A stretch of 64,000 nt of DNA from Sphingobium sp. JS3065 (GCF_026427355.1 NZ_CP102666.1:124001-188000); one strand, 5' to 3'; positions 35,143 through 44,608 are shown, counted from the stretch's first letter. Notes: generated from the sequence alone by a model not told the origin. Translations and numbers: made by a program.

Positions 35143-35603
35143 GCGAGCCGAGGGCAGCCCAAAGCCTCGTGACGGACGCCTTGACCGCAGAGGGAGGCGC
35201 TGCGTCGGCGCTGGGCACGGCATTCCGCCGGATCGGTCATGTGCTCGAGGGCCGCGAACTTTCCGGGAGAATTGATCGGCATGAGCAGGATATTCTCGAT
35301 GTCGCGCGGGCTTCATTGACCCTTCTTGACGAAATCGAGGAGGGACGCAGCGGTAGCTGGGCAGCGAGACACTTGCGTGATCTTCTTGAAAGGCAATTGG
35401 TAGCTGGCCGCAGGGGCGATATCGGCGCTCCGCGCATCCGGGGTAAGGGCGTCAGGTCCGCCCTGCTTGGCCTAAGCCTCCTCTCCGCGATGGTTCTTGC
35501 CGTCGTTTTGACGCTCGGCGCCAGGAACGGAGAAGCGGACAAAGGCGAATTGCACGCCCCCCACATGCAGCTCTCGACGGCAATGGAGGAGCCTGGACGA
35601 TGA
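35139..35603 (+). CDS. Membrane-anchored protein in transfer operon, unknown
   Basis: 154-residue protein that overlaps traU (ATGA) and trbC (ATGA), so it is tightly coupled to both. Start chosen at 35139 rather than 35127 for this overlap. The cytoplasmic N-terminal 100 residues are helical and charged (RIDRHEQDILDVARASL, LRDLLERQLVAG). One membrane helix follows at about 110-132 (ALLGLSLLSAMVLAVVLTLG) with a short tail. No family recognised. Confidence 0.72.
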   Translation: MSEPRAAQSLVTDALTAEGGAASALGTAFRRIGHVLEGRELSGRIDRHEQDILDVARASLTLLDEIEEGRSGSWAARHLRDLLERQLVAGRRGDIGAPRIRGKGVRSALLGLSLLSAMVLAVVLTLGARNGEADKGELHAPHMQLSTAMEEPGR

Positions 35604-36349
35604 AGCATGCCTGGACATATGTCGCTGTCGCTATTCTGCCTGGCGTTGTCGGGGTTTCGGCGCTTGTGGCGCAGAAGGCCGATGGCTTGGACATCCAGGC
35701 CGTCAAACGTCGGGCCGCGAGCATCCAGAGCGACGCCGAAGCGTTTGCCAGCCATGTGAAGGATCGGGGCGAGGCTTTCCGCGAAGACGCCCTTGCCGTG
35801 CAGGCCGGTGGCACCGCCAATATGCGCAAGGTCGCGACGGCGAGTCTGCCCGACGGTCCGGACGGTCCGATAGATTTCGATGAGATCGTCTCGGGCGCCG
35901 CCGCCAATCTGGAAGGCGGTCGTGGCGAGGCCCCGCAATTCATCGCCTTCGCCAGCCTGTCGATGCCGCCAGCATCTCTTCGGCAGATGGTTCAAGATAC
36001 CGCGAAGGCCCGAGGCGTCGTCGTATTTCGCGGATTTCCTCGCAACAGCATGAAGGTTTTTTCGACCGCGCTTGCCAGGGTGGTCGATGAAAAGGATTTC
36101 CCGGCCATCGGGATTGATCCGCGGCTTTTTCGCGCGTTCGATGTCAGGGCAGTCCCCACTTATGTCGCGGTGTCGTCGGATTTCGACCCATGCTCAGGTT
36201 TCAACTGCCGGACCAGCGTCCCTCCCTATGATCGCATGACCGGCAATGTGACGGTGCAATATGCGCTGGGCAGCTTCGTCGATGGAAATGGTCCAGGAGC
36301 GCAAATCGCGGCCGTTGCTCTTGCCAACCTTGAGCGAAACCGTCGATGA
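35600..36349 (+). CDS. trbC: Pilin assembly protein TrbC (F-type)
   Basis: Periplasmic F-type TrbC, which works with TraW in pilus assembly. The 249 residues have an N-terminal hydrophobic leader (about 5-24), a helical linker, and the thioredoxin-like TrbC domain (about 113-245) with IAFASLSMPPASLRQMV, VVFRGFP and FRAFDVRAVPTYVAV. The stop overlaps traN by four bases. In F, TrbC and TraW are separate as here; in other systems they are fused. Confidence 0.93.
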   Translation: MKHAWTYVAVAILPGVVGVSALVAQKADGLDIQAVKRRAASIQSDAEAFASHVKDRGEAFREDALAVQAGGTANMRKVATASLPDGPDGPIDFDEIVSGAAANLEGGRGEAPQFIAFASLSMPPASLRQMVQDTAKARGVVVFRGFPRNSMKVFSTALARVVDEKDFPAIGIDPRLFRAFDVRAVPTYVAVSSDFDPCSGFNCRTSVPPYDRMTGNVTVQYALGSFVDGNGPGAQIAAVALANLERNRR

Positions 36350-39150
36350 AGCGGTTCACCTCCCTTCTGTTGCTGGCCTTCCTTGGGCTTGCCATGCCGA
36401 CGTCGGCGCAAATGACGAGCCAGCAGGCCCGCGAGGAAGGTAAAGCTCTCGGCGCGGCGATGCGCAGTGATGAAAACTGGGTTCCGACGCGCGAGTCCCA
36501 GGCGGCGGTCGTACCTGGCTACCAGGGTGTGGAACTCCCCGAGGCGGACTATTTCAGCAATCCTGACAAGCTGGCCAGCGACGCCAATGCGCTTAAAGGG
36601 ACAAGCCAAGCTTATCAGATCTCGACCGACGCCGCAAAAAGCCGGCCCACCTTCTCTCTCGATGAGATCAAGGCGGTGACGGCCAATGCTTCCGCAATCG
36701 AGAAGGATCCCTCCACGCAGCTGGGCGGTGAGACCATCAGCGGCGCCAGCGGCGAGTGCAAACCTCTGCCGGCGCAAGAAAGCCAGATCTATTATGATGC
36801 CACCTGCGACACCGGCGTCGTCGTCAATTCCGTGCCGGCTGAGACGATCTATAGCTGCCCTCCCGAATGGACGCTCGATGGCACGACATGCTTGATGACG
36901 GAAGTGGTCCCAGCCAATATCAGCTATAGCTGCGATGCAGATTGGACGTTGGACGGTTCACAATGTGCGCAATCACAGCCCGCCAATGTGAGTGCCTATA
37001 GCTGCCCGCCGGGCTGGAGCCTCAGTGGTAGCCGATGCAGCCGCACCTTGTCGCAAGAGGCCTCTGTGACGGGCTATGCGTGCCCCGATGGATACAGCCT
37101 CGCCGGATCGACTTGCCAGACGACAATAACGAGCGCGGCGAGCCCTAACTATTCCTGCCCGAGCGGCTATTGGCTCGCGGGAACGATGTGCGTGCGCAAT
37201 TTCAATTATCAGGCCACGGTAACCTATTCATGCGAAGCAGGCTGGACGCTCAATGGATCGACCTGCACGCGGCAGGTCACACAGCCGGCCACGCAAAGCT
37301 ATTCCTGTCCACCTGGATATGGCCTGGACAATGGAACCTGTACGCAGAGCGCCAACTATCAGGCAACGGCGACCTATAGCTGTCCCAGCGGCGGAACGGT
37401 GCAGGGCGACAAGTGCGTTACCACCAGCACGACATCGGCCACCCCGGCTTATGCCTGTCCCTATTATTATTATAATCCCACCGGCTTTTCGGGTGGGCCT
37501 CATTGCGTGATGCGCAAGGCGGAATTCGCAAGCCGGAAATGCGCTCCCACGGTCGACAGGCCCGGTAGTATCGAGTTCGTTCGGGAAGAGAAGAAATATG
37601 GCGATAAATGGTGCCTGTACAAGCCCCTGACGACCTATACCTGCCCCAGCGCATTCTGGAATTTCGATCCTGCCTATAGCCAGTGCGTGTCAAACATCGT
37701 GCAGGATGGCACGGTCACCTATACATGTCCGCAAGGTGGCAATTTGCAGGGGACAAGCTGCTATCGCACCAATGTAACAGGCGCCACCGTCACACATGTC
37801 TGCCCTGCAGAATATACGTTATCTGGACAAACATGTGTGAAATCGGAATATAAGTCCGCCAACGTCCAATATGGCTGCCCTGGCGGGGGCGCTCTGTCTG
37901 GCGCAACCTGCTCGGCAAGCGAGCAGATCGCCGCCTCGGTGACCTATTCCTGCCCTTCGGGATACAGCCTCGACGGTACAAGCTGTTCGCGCACCGAAGC
38001 ACTGGCTGGTACGCCGATTTATGCCTGTCCCACAGGCTATGCGCTGAGCGGTGCCACATGCAGCAGGCTGGAAGATCAGGGGGCGACACCGATCTACGCC
38101 TGCCCCGCAGGCTATGTGCTCTCGGGCTCGCAATGCACCGCGACCGTGGCGGCGCAGGCCAATCATTATTGCCCGGTGGATTATACGTTATCGGGCCAGC
38201 AATGCTCCAAGGTCCACAGCCAGGCAGCCTCCTCTCATCAGCAATGTCCGGCAGGATCGAACAGTAACCCCGACGGGACGTGCTATACTGAAGACCCGCA
38301 AACGGACTGCGGCGATCTCCAGGCAAATCCGCAATGCAGCTGGAAATACGATAATTGTCTGGACGAGACTCCGTCCGGCGACGTCTGCAAGATGACCGAG
38401 CGCGTCTTCCGATGTCCGGTACCAGGTGGAAAGATCGAACAGCCGGCCGAATATGTGTGCGGCGACGATGTCTACTGCATCAACGGTGATTGCGAGGCGA
38501 TCGAGCGCGAAGCTTCCACCGAGTTCAAGGATGCGCTGACGGCTCTCCATGCGGTCGACACCGCCGGGAAGGATTTCGATCCGGACGACATGCATGTTTT
38601 CCCCGGCGAGCGCGACACATGCAGCAAGAAGATCTTCGGTGCCGTGAACTGCTGCGCGGGCAAGGTCTCCGGATTGGTGCCGCTGGGCGTCGGCGGCGCC
38701 GCGCTCGCAGGCGCTATCAGTGGCAATGTCGCCGCACTGGCGGGAGTCGCGACGCAATTTCTTACCACCTTCATGTGTTCTACCGAGGAGAAAATGCTCG
38801 ATGTGAAGGATCGTATGGGCTTCTGCACCTTCGTTGGAAGCTATTGTTCTTCCAGCATCCTGGGCGTCTGCACCACCAAGCGGAAGACCTATTGCTGCTT
38901 TGAAAGCAAGCTGTCGCGTATTCTGCAGGAACAGGGCCGCCCTCAGATCAACAAGCCTTTCGCAAAGCCCAGAAACGAACAGTGCGAAGGCTTCACGGTC
39001 GATGAATTTTCGCGCCTCGATCTCTCGGTAATGGATTTCACGGAAGTCTATGCAGATTTCATGGATGCGGTTCGGATGCCCGACGAAGTTCAGACGATGA
39101 CCGATATCCAGCAAAAGATACAGGACTATTATGAACTTCACAGCCAGTGA
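36346..39150 (+). CDS. traN: Mating-pair stabilisation protein TraN, repeat-expanded
   Basis: Outer-membrane protein that stabilises contact with the recipient cell. The 934 residues are well above F TraN (602). A signal peptide (1-21, ending TSAQ) is followed by about 150 residues, then roughly 18 tandem Cys-rich units of about 24 residues (about 169-650; pattern Y-x-C-P-x-G-x-x-L-x-G-x-x-C). The conserved TraN C-terminal domain then follows (DTCSKKIFGAVNCCAGK, MGFCTFVGSYCSS, KRKTYCCFESKLSRILQEQG). The start overlaps trbC by four bases and the end overlaps the next gene by 20. The repeats may form a stalk or a recipient-specific tip. Confidence 0.93.
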   Translation: MKRFTSLLLLAFLGLAMPTSAQMTSQQAREEGKALGAAMRSDENWVPTRESQAAVVPGYQGVELPEADYFSNPDKLASDANALKGTSQAYQISTDAAKSRPTFSLDEIKAVTANASAIEKDPSTQLGGETISGASGECKPLPAQESQIYYDATCDTGVVVNSVPAETIYSCPPEWTLDGTTCLMTEVVPANISYSCDADWTLDGSQCAQSQPANVSAYSCPPGWSLSGSRCSRTLSQEASVTGYACPDGYSLAGSTCQTTITSAASPNYSCPSGYWLAGTMCVRNFNYQATVTYSCEAGWTLNGSTCTRQVTQPATQSYSCPPGYGLDNGTCTQSANYQATATYSCPSGGTVQGDKCVTTSTTSATPAYACPYYYYNPTGFSGGPHCVMRKAEFASRKCAPTVDRPGSIEFVREEKKYGDKWCLYKPLTTYTCPSAFWNFDPAYSQCVSNIVQDGTVTYTCPQGGNLQGTSCYRTNVTGATVTHVCPAEYTLSGQTCVKSEYKSANVQYGCPGGGALSGATCSASEQIAASVTYSCPSGYSLDGTSCSRTEALAGTPIYACPTGYALSGATCSRLEDQGATPIYACPAGYVLSGSQCTATVAAQANHYCPVDYTLSGQQCSKVHSQAASSHQQCPAGSNSNPDGTCYTEDPQTDCGDLQANPQCSWKYDNCLDETPSGDVCKMTERVFRCPVPGGKIEQPAEYVCGDDVYCINGDCEAIEREASTEFKDALTALHAVDTAGKDFDPDDMHVFPGERDTCSKKIFGAVNCCAGKVSGLVPLGVGGAALAGAISGNVAALAGVATQFLTTFMCSTEEKMLDVKDRMGFCTFVGSYCSSSILGVCTTKRKTYCCFESKLSRILQEQGRPQINKPFAKPRNEQCEGFTVDEFSRLDLSVMDFTEVYADFMDAVRMPDEVQTMTDIQQKIQDYYELHSQ
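36850..38297 (+). repeat. Tandem Cys-rich repeat array inside traN
   Basis: About 18 consecutive units of roughly 72-75 bases encode Y-(S/A)-C-P-x-G-(Y/W)-x-L-x-G-x-x-C. Units are degenerate at the DNA level, for example TATAGCTGCCC, TATTCCTGCCC and TATGCCTGTCC at unit starts. One unit (around 37450-37620) is replaced by an irregular insert rich in Tyr and Lys. Such arrays can change length by recombination. Confidence 0.85.
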
Positions 39151-39526
39151 CGCGCCTTCGCGGCATCAGCCATTTGATTGGGAGATGACGGCCTTTGAGC
39201 TTGCCGTTTTCATTTGCATCTATCGAAGTCCAACCTCTCTCTTGCTTGATGAGGTCCGTCGGGAAGTCAGTCTATGGTTTGAGCGGGTGATCGGTTCCGA
39301 GGACCTGAAAGGCTGCATTGGATATATGCTGGGACGGGGATGGCTGTTGCAATCGGGAGACCGGCTTCGGGCCAGCAACAGGGGCCGGATCATAGCTCGT
39401 CCTCTCGTGAACGGCCTCATCCGGATGCTGGATCAGGGGACCCGGCTCCTCGATGTAGCGCTGATGATGTCGATCCTTCGGCTGACGCATGACCAGTTGG
39501 CCAATCCTGTTGAAGATGATGGGTGA
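39131..39526 (+). CDS. Small winged-helix-like protein in transfer operon, unknown
   Basis: 131-residue soluble protein overlapping the traN end by 20 bases and ending 9 bases before traF. The sequence (LLLDEVRREVSLWF, LKGCIGYMLGRGWLLQSGDRLRASNRGR) has the helix-helix-beta-hairpin rhythm of a winged helix. No signal peptide is seen, unlike nearly all its neighbours. A cytoplasmic regulator embedded in the operon is possible; the function is unknown. Confidence 0.68.
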   Translation: MNFTASDAPSRHQPFDWEMTAFELAVFICIYRSPTSLLLDEVRREVSLWFERVIGSEDLKGCIGYMLGRGWLLQSGDRLRASNRGRIIARPLVNGLIRMLDQGTRLLDVALMMSILRLTHDQLANPVEDDG

Positions 39527-39535
39527 CAAGGAACC

Positions 39536-40354
39536 ATGGCGATGACGAAGACGATTACGCAAATCGCGACCTTGCTACTCGCTGCAATAGTCTCGCCAGG
39601 GGTGGCCATGGCACAGGTTACGTCTTCCGAAGCCATGCAGGCTGAGGATCACGAAGACGGCTTTTACTGTCGCGAGCGGCGACTGGGACAGTGGTTCTAT
39701 TGCACCAGGCCCAAGGTTCCCGAGCGCCCTTCTTTGGTTCCGCAGGCCAGCGCCGCGGAACGAATGGCGGCCATCAGCCGGGAGCTCGATGAGCTGAAGG
39801 CCAGGGCGATACTGGAACCGACGCAAGAGAATGTCATCGCCTATGTGCGTTTCCAGCGCGAACAACTCGACCGAGCATCGACATTCTCCGATACATGGCA
39901 ACGGGCGCTGTGGCAGAATCCGGATCTCGACTACACGCTTCAGCGCCCTGTGAATACCGTGGGCAAGCGGGCCTGGCTCGACAATCGCAAAGCCGATCGC
40001 GATACTGTTCTGACCAATCTCGGGCAGCGCTACGGTCTGTTCTATTTTTATGCGCAAAGCTGCGGGGCCTGCGAGATTTTCGGGCCCATACTCCGTTCGG
40101 TTGCCGATAGTCATGGGATGACCGTGATGGCCGTTTCCATGGATGGTGGCCCGAACCGGGACTTTCCCAATTATGTGGTGGATTCAGGGCAGCGCGCCCG
40201 CATGGGTGTTGCCGGCAACCAGACGCCCGCGCTGGTGCTGTTCGACACCGCCACCAGGCGCACCATCCCTGTAGGTTTCGGTCTCCTCTCCGCTGAGGAG
40301 ATAATGGATCGGATCTTCATGTTGACCAACACGAAGGTAGGGAGCGACTTCTAA
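39536..40354 (+). CDS. traF: Thioredoxin-like pilus assembly protein TraF (F-type)
   Basis: Periplasmic F-type TraF needed for pilus assembly. The 272-residue protein has a signal peptide (about 1-26, ending AMAQ), the DGFYCRERRLGQWFYC N-terminal segment, and a thioredoxin-like domain with a redox-type motif YAQSCGACEIF (Cys176, Cys179) and cis-Pro region NQTPALVL. In the F plasmid the CxxC is, as I recall, carried by TrbB rather than TraF, so this version may combine both roles. It overlaps traH by one base (TAATG). Confidence 0.93.
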   Translation: MAMTKTITQIATLLLAAIVSPGVAMAQVTSSEAMQAEDHEDGFYCRERRLGQWFYCTRPKVPERPSLVPQASAAERMAAISRELDELKARAILEPTQENVIAYVRFQREQLDRASTFSDTWQRALWQNPDLDYTLQRPVNTVGKRAWLDNRKADRDTVLTNLGQRYGLFYFYAQSCGACEIFGPILRSVADSHGMTVMAVSMDGGPNRDFPNYVVDSGQRARMGVAGNQTPALVLFDTATRRTIPVGFGLLSAEEIMDRIFMLTNTKVGSDF

Positions 40355-41820
40355 TGCCGGAAGGACATGAAACCGGTTGGTCTCGCCGCATGCTCAAACG
40401 TGCAGGCTCCGCCATAACCATGGTTGTCGCCGTTCACCTGGCGCTCGTTGGCGTGGCAGATGCAAATGTTGCTTCGGAAATGAACAATTTCTTCAGCGAG
40501 GCGGGCGGCGCGGCCAATGTGACGGGGCCTTCGTCGTTCCAGGGTCAGTCAGCTGGCTATTATTCGCTCGGGAATGTCTGGACGCGCTTCCCTCAAAAGA
40601 GCGTTGCTCCCTTCAATCTTCAGCTTCCCGGCGCGCGAGCCGGCTGCGGCGGCATAGACCTGTTCAGTGGGAGCTTCTCCTTCATCAATGCTTCCGAGAT
40701 CGTGGCGATGCTCAAGGCTACGGCCAACAACGCGCTCGGCTTCGCCTTCAAGCTGGCCATCGATTCGGTTTCCCCCGAGATTGGCAAGGTCATGGACGAG
40801 TTCAGCCAGAAGGCGCAGCTCCTCAACCAGATGAATATCTCGAGCTGCGAGACGGCCCAGGCTCTTGTTGGCGGCCTTTGGCCAACCATGGACACGACCC
40901 GCGCCACGATCTGCGAGGCGGTTGGCAATTCCCAGGGCGTATTTTCCGACTGGGCTGCATCCCGCCAGGGTTGCAATAATGGTGGAAGCCGCGACAGCAC
41001 GATCGCCGGCAATGCTGACGCTGCGATGACGGATCAGCTCGTAGGCGAGAATCACAACTACACCTGGGAAGCATTGAAGAAATCAGCCAAGTTCGGCGCC
41101 TTTGACCAGGATTTTTCCGAATATATCATGACGTTGGTGGGGACTATCATCACCCGGCCATCCGCCGATGCCAGCATAGGCGGGAATGTGATCATGTATG
41201 GGCCAGCCGAGGAGGCGGTTGTCACCGCGCTCCTCGACGGCACCGAAAATGGGCCCGCGATCAAGGTGCTCAAATGCAATGATCCAAATTGCTACGATGT
41301 GGGCGAGACCACGCTCGCCATCCCTTCTTCCGCGGCTCTCCGTCCCCGGATCAGGCAAATGATCAGGGACATGAGCATCAAGGCTCGCACAAACGGGACC
41401 CTGACATCGGCGGAGAAGCAACTGCTCAATATGGCGACTATCCCGCTCTACAAGATCGTCACGGTGCAGGCTTTCGCTCACAACGCGCTGACCGATGGCG
41501 AGATAGAGGCCTTGTCCGAGATGGTGGCTGTGGACATGTTGAACGCGATGCTGGACAATATGCTCGATCGTGTCGAGCAGGCCAGGGTTCACTATCAGAC
41601 CGCGGACCAGGCAACCGCAGAGCAATGGAAGGCACAGATTGCGGCCACCCGGCAAAAGTTCGGCGCCCGGGAAGTCAAGCTCAGCAACAAGCTGCAATTG
41701 ACCTATCAGGTTATCAATCGAAGCATATTCCTTGAATCGACATTGCAGAACAGCATGTCGCCGGGCATGTCCGCTGCGCTCAATTTCTCACGCGGCCTCA
41801 GCGCCCAGGGACTCCAGTAG
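40354..41820 (+). CDS. traH: Conjugal transfer pilus assembly protein TraH
   Basis: Periplasmic/outer-membrane TraH, required for pilus assembly. The 488 residues include a signal peptide (about 18-38, ending VADANV), MNNFFSEAGGAANVTGP, the Gly/Cys segment GARAGCGGIDLFSGSFSFIN, and a long helical C-terminal half. Paired Cys at CETAQ, TICEAV and QGC are as expected. The ATG shares a base with the traF stop. Length is close to F TraH (458). Confidence 0.95.
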   Translation: MPEGHETGWSRRMLKRAGSAITMVVAVHLALVGVADANVASEMNNFFSEAGGAANVTGPSSFQGQSAGYYSLGNVWTRFPQKSVAPFNLQLPGARAGCGGIDLFSGSFSFINASEIVAMLKATANNALGFAFKLAIDSVSPEIGKVMDEFSQKAQLLNQMNISSCETAQALVGGLWPTMDTTRATICEAVGNSQGVFSDWAASRQGCNNGGSRDSTIAGNADAAMTDQLVGENHNYTWEALKKSAKFGAFDQDFSEYIMTLVGTIITRPSADASIGGNVIMYGPAEEAVVTALLDGTENGPAIKVLKCNDPNCYDVGETTLAIPSSAALRPRIRQMIRDMSIKARTNGTLTSAEKQLLNMATIPLYKIVTVQAFAHNALTDGEIEALSEMVAVDMLNAMLDNMLDRVEQARVHYQTADQATAEQWKAQIAATRQKFGAREVKLSNKLQLTYQVINRSIFLESTLQNSMSPGMSAALNFSRGLSAQGLQ

Positions 41821-41831
41821 GCGCTCGGGCC

Positions 41832-44606
41832 GTGCTGGAGGTCTTCACGGTTGGCGGTGGCGAATATCTCGTCAACATGTTCAACGCCGTGGCTGCCTGG
41901 ACCGGGGGCGGCGGCTATCGCTCCATGATCCGCGTGATCATGGTGATGGGCCTTATCTATTCGCTGTTCGTGGTGGCTTTCACGCTCAACTACAAGGCGT
42001 GGCTCAACTGGTTCATCCAGGCCACCGGCATCTACATTTGCCTGATGGCCCCGACAGTGGACGTCAAGGTGACGGACCGGATCAATCCGGGGCTCGCGGC
42101 GGCGACGGTCGCCAACGTCCCGCTCGGGCTTGGGGTTCTTGCCAGCTTTACGACCCAGATCGGGGATTATCTGACGCGAACGGCCGAGACGGTCTTTGTG
42201 ATGCCGGCCGAGCTCAATTACAGCCGGAACGGCCTGGTATATGGCGCGCGCCTGTTCGATGCGGCACGCCATTTCAATATTCAGGACGCCGAATTTTCTG
42301 CCAATCTTGATCACTATATGAAGCAATGCGTCTTTGGCGATATCATGCTCTATCAAAAGTCCCTGACCGATCTTGCGAAGGCGACAAATCTTTGGGCGGC
42401 CATTGGCTCGACCGCTGAATCGCGGTCGCAGGAATGGCTCGAACGCAGCGGCGGGACGGTCGCGGCCTATATCGTGACGTGCCGGGATGCCTATGCGATG
42501 CTTGATGCACAATGGGCTTCTATGATCGATGCAAATTCGAAGCTATGGGGTCTGGAAGTCTATCCCAAGCTCAGTGAATCGATCGCCCAGGCCAAGCTTC
42601 GCAACGACGTGCCGATCGCGAACCAGGCCTTCACGCAATCGACGGACGGTTTTGCCGAGACGATGCGGCAGAACACCGCCATTCATGCATTCATGCGGGC
42701 TCGCAACAATATGAGCGGCAGCACCATTGATGCGTTCGCACAAACCCGCGCGGACATACAGGCCCGCAACACCTATAACAGTATCGCGCAACAGGCGATG
42801 ACATGGGTGCCGATCCTGAACATCGTACTGACGGTTGTTTTCTTCGCCATGTTTCCGGTCATCTTTCCGCTTTTCCTGATGCCCCAGACGGGTGTCTCCG
42901 CGCTCAAGGGTTATGCGACGGGATTCTTCTATCTTGCAGCCTGGGGACCGCTCTATGTCATTTTGCACATGATCTGCATGACGCGCGCCGAGGCCGCCGC
43001 GGCAGGGGTGGCCAAGGGCGGCGTCACATTGGGGACCTATGCCGGCATCGATGCGGTGAACGCAGAGACGGCGACCATCGCCGGCTTCATGCTGATGAGC
43101 GTGCCCTTCCTTGCCGCAGGCCTGGCGCGCGGCGCGATGTCCATCGCGGGCCAGTCCATGTCCATGCTGGCGCCAGCGCAAAATGCGGCAGAGGCTGCCG
43201 CACTGGAAGAGACGACTGGCAACTACGCCTATGGCAATGTCAGTTGGGCAAACCAGACGTCGAACATGCGTCAAAGCGATCAGTGGAACACGGCGCCCGC
43301 CTACCAGACGGGAAGCTCGGCGTTCAGCGTTCGCCAGGCCAATGGCACAATTGTATCGAGCTTTGGCAACGGGCAGGAGGTGATCGACACCTCCCATGCG
43401 ATTTCCCGCCTTGGCTTCGTGCCGACGGCGAGCACCGGGTTCGTGTCCGAGATGCGGGAGCAGGCCCATCAAGCCCATCGCCAGGCCCAGGTCTATCGTG
43501 CGGCGGCCAATGATATTCTCACCAACACGCATACGGATCGTAGTTCATCCGGCATGTCGTCCGAGCGCAGCTCGGGATGGGACAGCAGCTCTGGCCGGAG
43601 TGCGAACAGCTCAATGGAGGAATTCGACCGGCAATCAGGAAGCAGTTCATCGGGTATCGACCAGAGAAGCTCGACGGGCTTTGGACAATCTGAAAGCCGT
43701 GGGCGGGATTGGTCACAATCGTGGATCGAACAGGTGGGCAGCTCAATCAACGGTCAACTGGGCTTGGGAGGAAAGGGCGGTGCTGGCGCATTGGGGTCCG
43801 GGATAAGTGGAAGCATCGGATTTTCTGGCAATCAGCAGGATAACCTGAGCCAGGGCTCCAGAGAATCGCGGTCCCATGAGGAAACCAGCAGCGCCTACAG
43901 CGGCGTTCGGGACGAGCATTCAACCGGTAACAATATTTCGATGTCTGATGGCACTTATGAGAAGGATGGAGTGTTCAGCCGCGCTTCTATCGCGTCGTCT
44001 TCCTTCCAGGGGCGGGAAGAGGCGCTCTCCCGTGCCCGTTCCTATCAGGAATCGGCGGAAAAGCTGGAAGAGCTGTCGCAGCAGCTTTCTCGAGACGCAA
44101 GCTATGCCGAAACCCACGGGATGCAGTTGAGCGAGAATCTCAGCCAGGATCTGGCCCAGTGGTACCGCAGGCAGCAAATGGATAACCCAGGCCTTGATGC
44201 TCCCGAACTATGGGCGACGGATCTGACCGATCATCAGCGCATGGCGCGAGATAGCATGATCAGCCGCTGGATGGGTGAGAAGCAGGACTCGATCCGCGCG
44301 AACGTGCAGAACGGCTTGCATGAACCCGCTCTTGTCGATGTGCCTCATCGTTCTGTTGGGGATGCCGACGATGTTAGGAAAACATATCATCCCCAAGGCA
44401 TCTCGGGTTTGCCAAGGGAGCCGGACATTGGCAATCCTGATGCTGCATCCGCATTCATCGAGCAAGGAAAGAAGGCCTTGGCGACGGACAAATCTGTCGC
44501 TGCGGTCGTGAGAGCTGGGCACATCGAGGCAGGCGCAGAATTACAAGATAATGTGAACCACGAGACGGGCCGAAAATTCTTCCAGTCTGGCTTACCGGAC
44601 GATTGA
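41832..44606 (+). CDS. traG: Conjugal transfer protein TraG (pilus assembly and mating-pair stabilisation)
   Basis: Inner-membrane TraG: the N-terminal half acts in pilus assembly, the C-terminal half in mating-pair stabilisation and, in F, entry exclusion. The start is GTG at 41832, 11 bases after traH. The 924 residues (F: 938) show several membrane helices in the first 110 residues and around 330-460, VANVPLGLGVLASFTTQIGDYL (split by me at about residue 95), and a Ser/Gly-rich low-complexity periplasmic or cytoplasmic tail (about 560-720). It is the last gene of the rightward transfer operon; no traS, traT, traD or traI follows. Confidence 0.94.
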   Translation: MLEVFTVGGGEYLVNMFNAVAAWTGGGGYRSMIRVIMVMGLIYSLFVVAFTLNYKAWLNWFIQATGIYICLMAPTVDVKVTDRINPGLAAATVANVPLGLGVLASFTTQIGDYLTRTAETVFVMPAELNYSRNGLVYGARLFDAARHFNIQDAEFSANLDHYMKQCVFGDIMLYQKSLTDLAKATNLWAAIGSTAESRSQEWLERSGGTVAAYIVTCRDAYAMLDAQWASMIDANSKLWGLEVYPKLSESIAQAKLRNDVPIANQAFTQSTDGFAETMRQNTAIHAFMRARNNMSGSTIDAFAQTRADIQARNTYNSIAQQAMTWVPILNIVLTVVFFAMFPVIFPLFLMPQTGVSALKGYATGFFYLAAWGPLYVILHMICMTRAEAAAAGVAKGGVTLGTYAGIDAVNAETATIAGFMLMSVPFLAAGLARGAMSIAGQSMSMLAPAQNAAEAAALEETTGNYAYGNVSWANQTSNMRQSDQWNTAPAYQTGSSAFSVRQANGTIVSSFGNGQEVIDTSHAISRLGFVPTASTGFVSEMREQAHQAHRQAQVYRAAANDILTNTHTDRSSSGMSSERSSGWDSSSGRSANSSMEEFDRQSGSSSSGIDQRSSTGFGQSESRGRDWSQSWIEQVGSSINGQLGLGGKGGAGALGSGISGSIGFSGNQQDNLSQGSRESRSHEETSSAYSGVRDEHSTGNNISMSDGTYEKDGVFSRASIASSSFQGREEALSRARSYQESAEKLEELSQQLSRDASYAETHGMQLSENLSQDLAQWYRRQQMDNPGLDAPELWATDLTDHQRMARDSMISRWMGEKQDSIRANVQNGLHEPALVDVPHRSVGDADDVRKTYHPQGISGLPREPDIGNPDAASAFIEQGKKALATDKSVAAVVRAGHIEAGAELQDNVNHETGRKFFQSGLPDD

Positions 44607-44608
44607 TT

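Noticed and set aside
36850..38297. Could the regular repeats be a CRISPR array?
   Set aside because: They are in-frame coding repeats of traN with about 24-residue periodicity and diverged DNA sequence; no constant repeat or spacer pattern.
42543..43532. Minus-strand frame (329 codons) across traG
   Set aside because: Antisense to traG; His/Arg-rich shadow composition.
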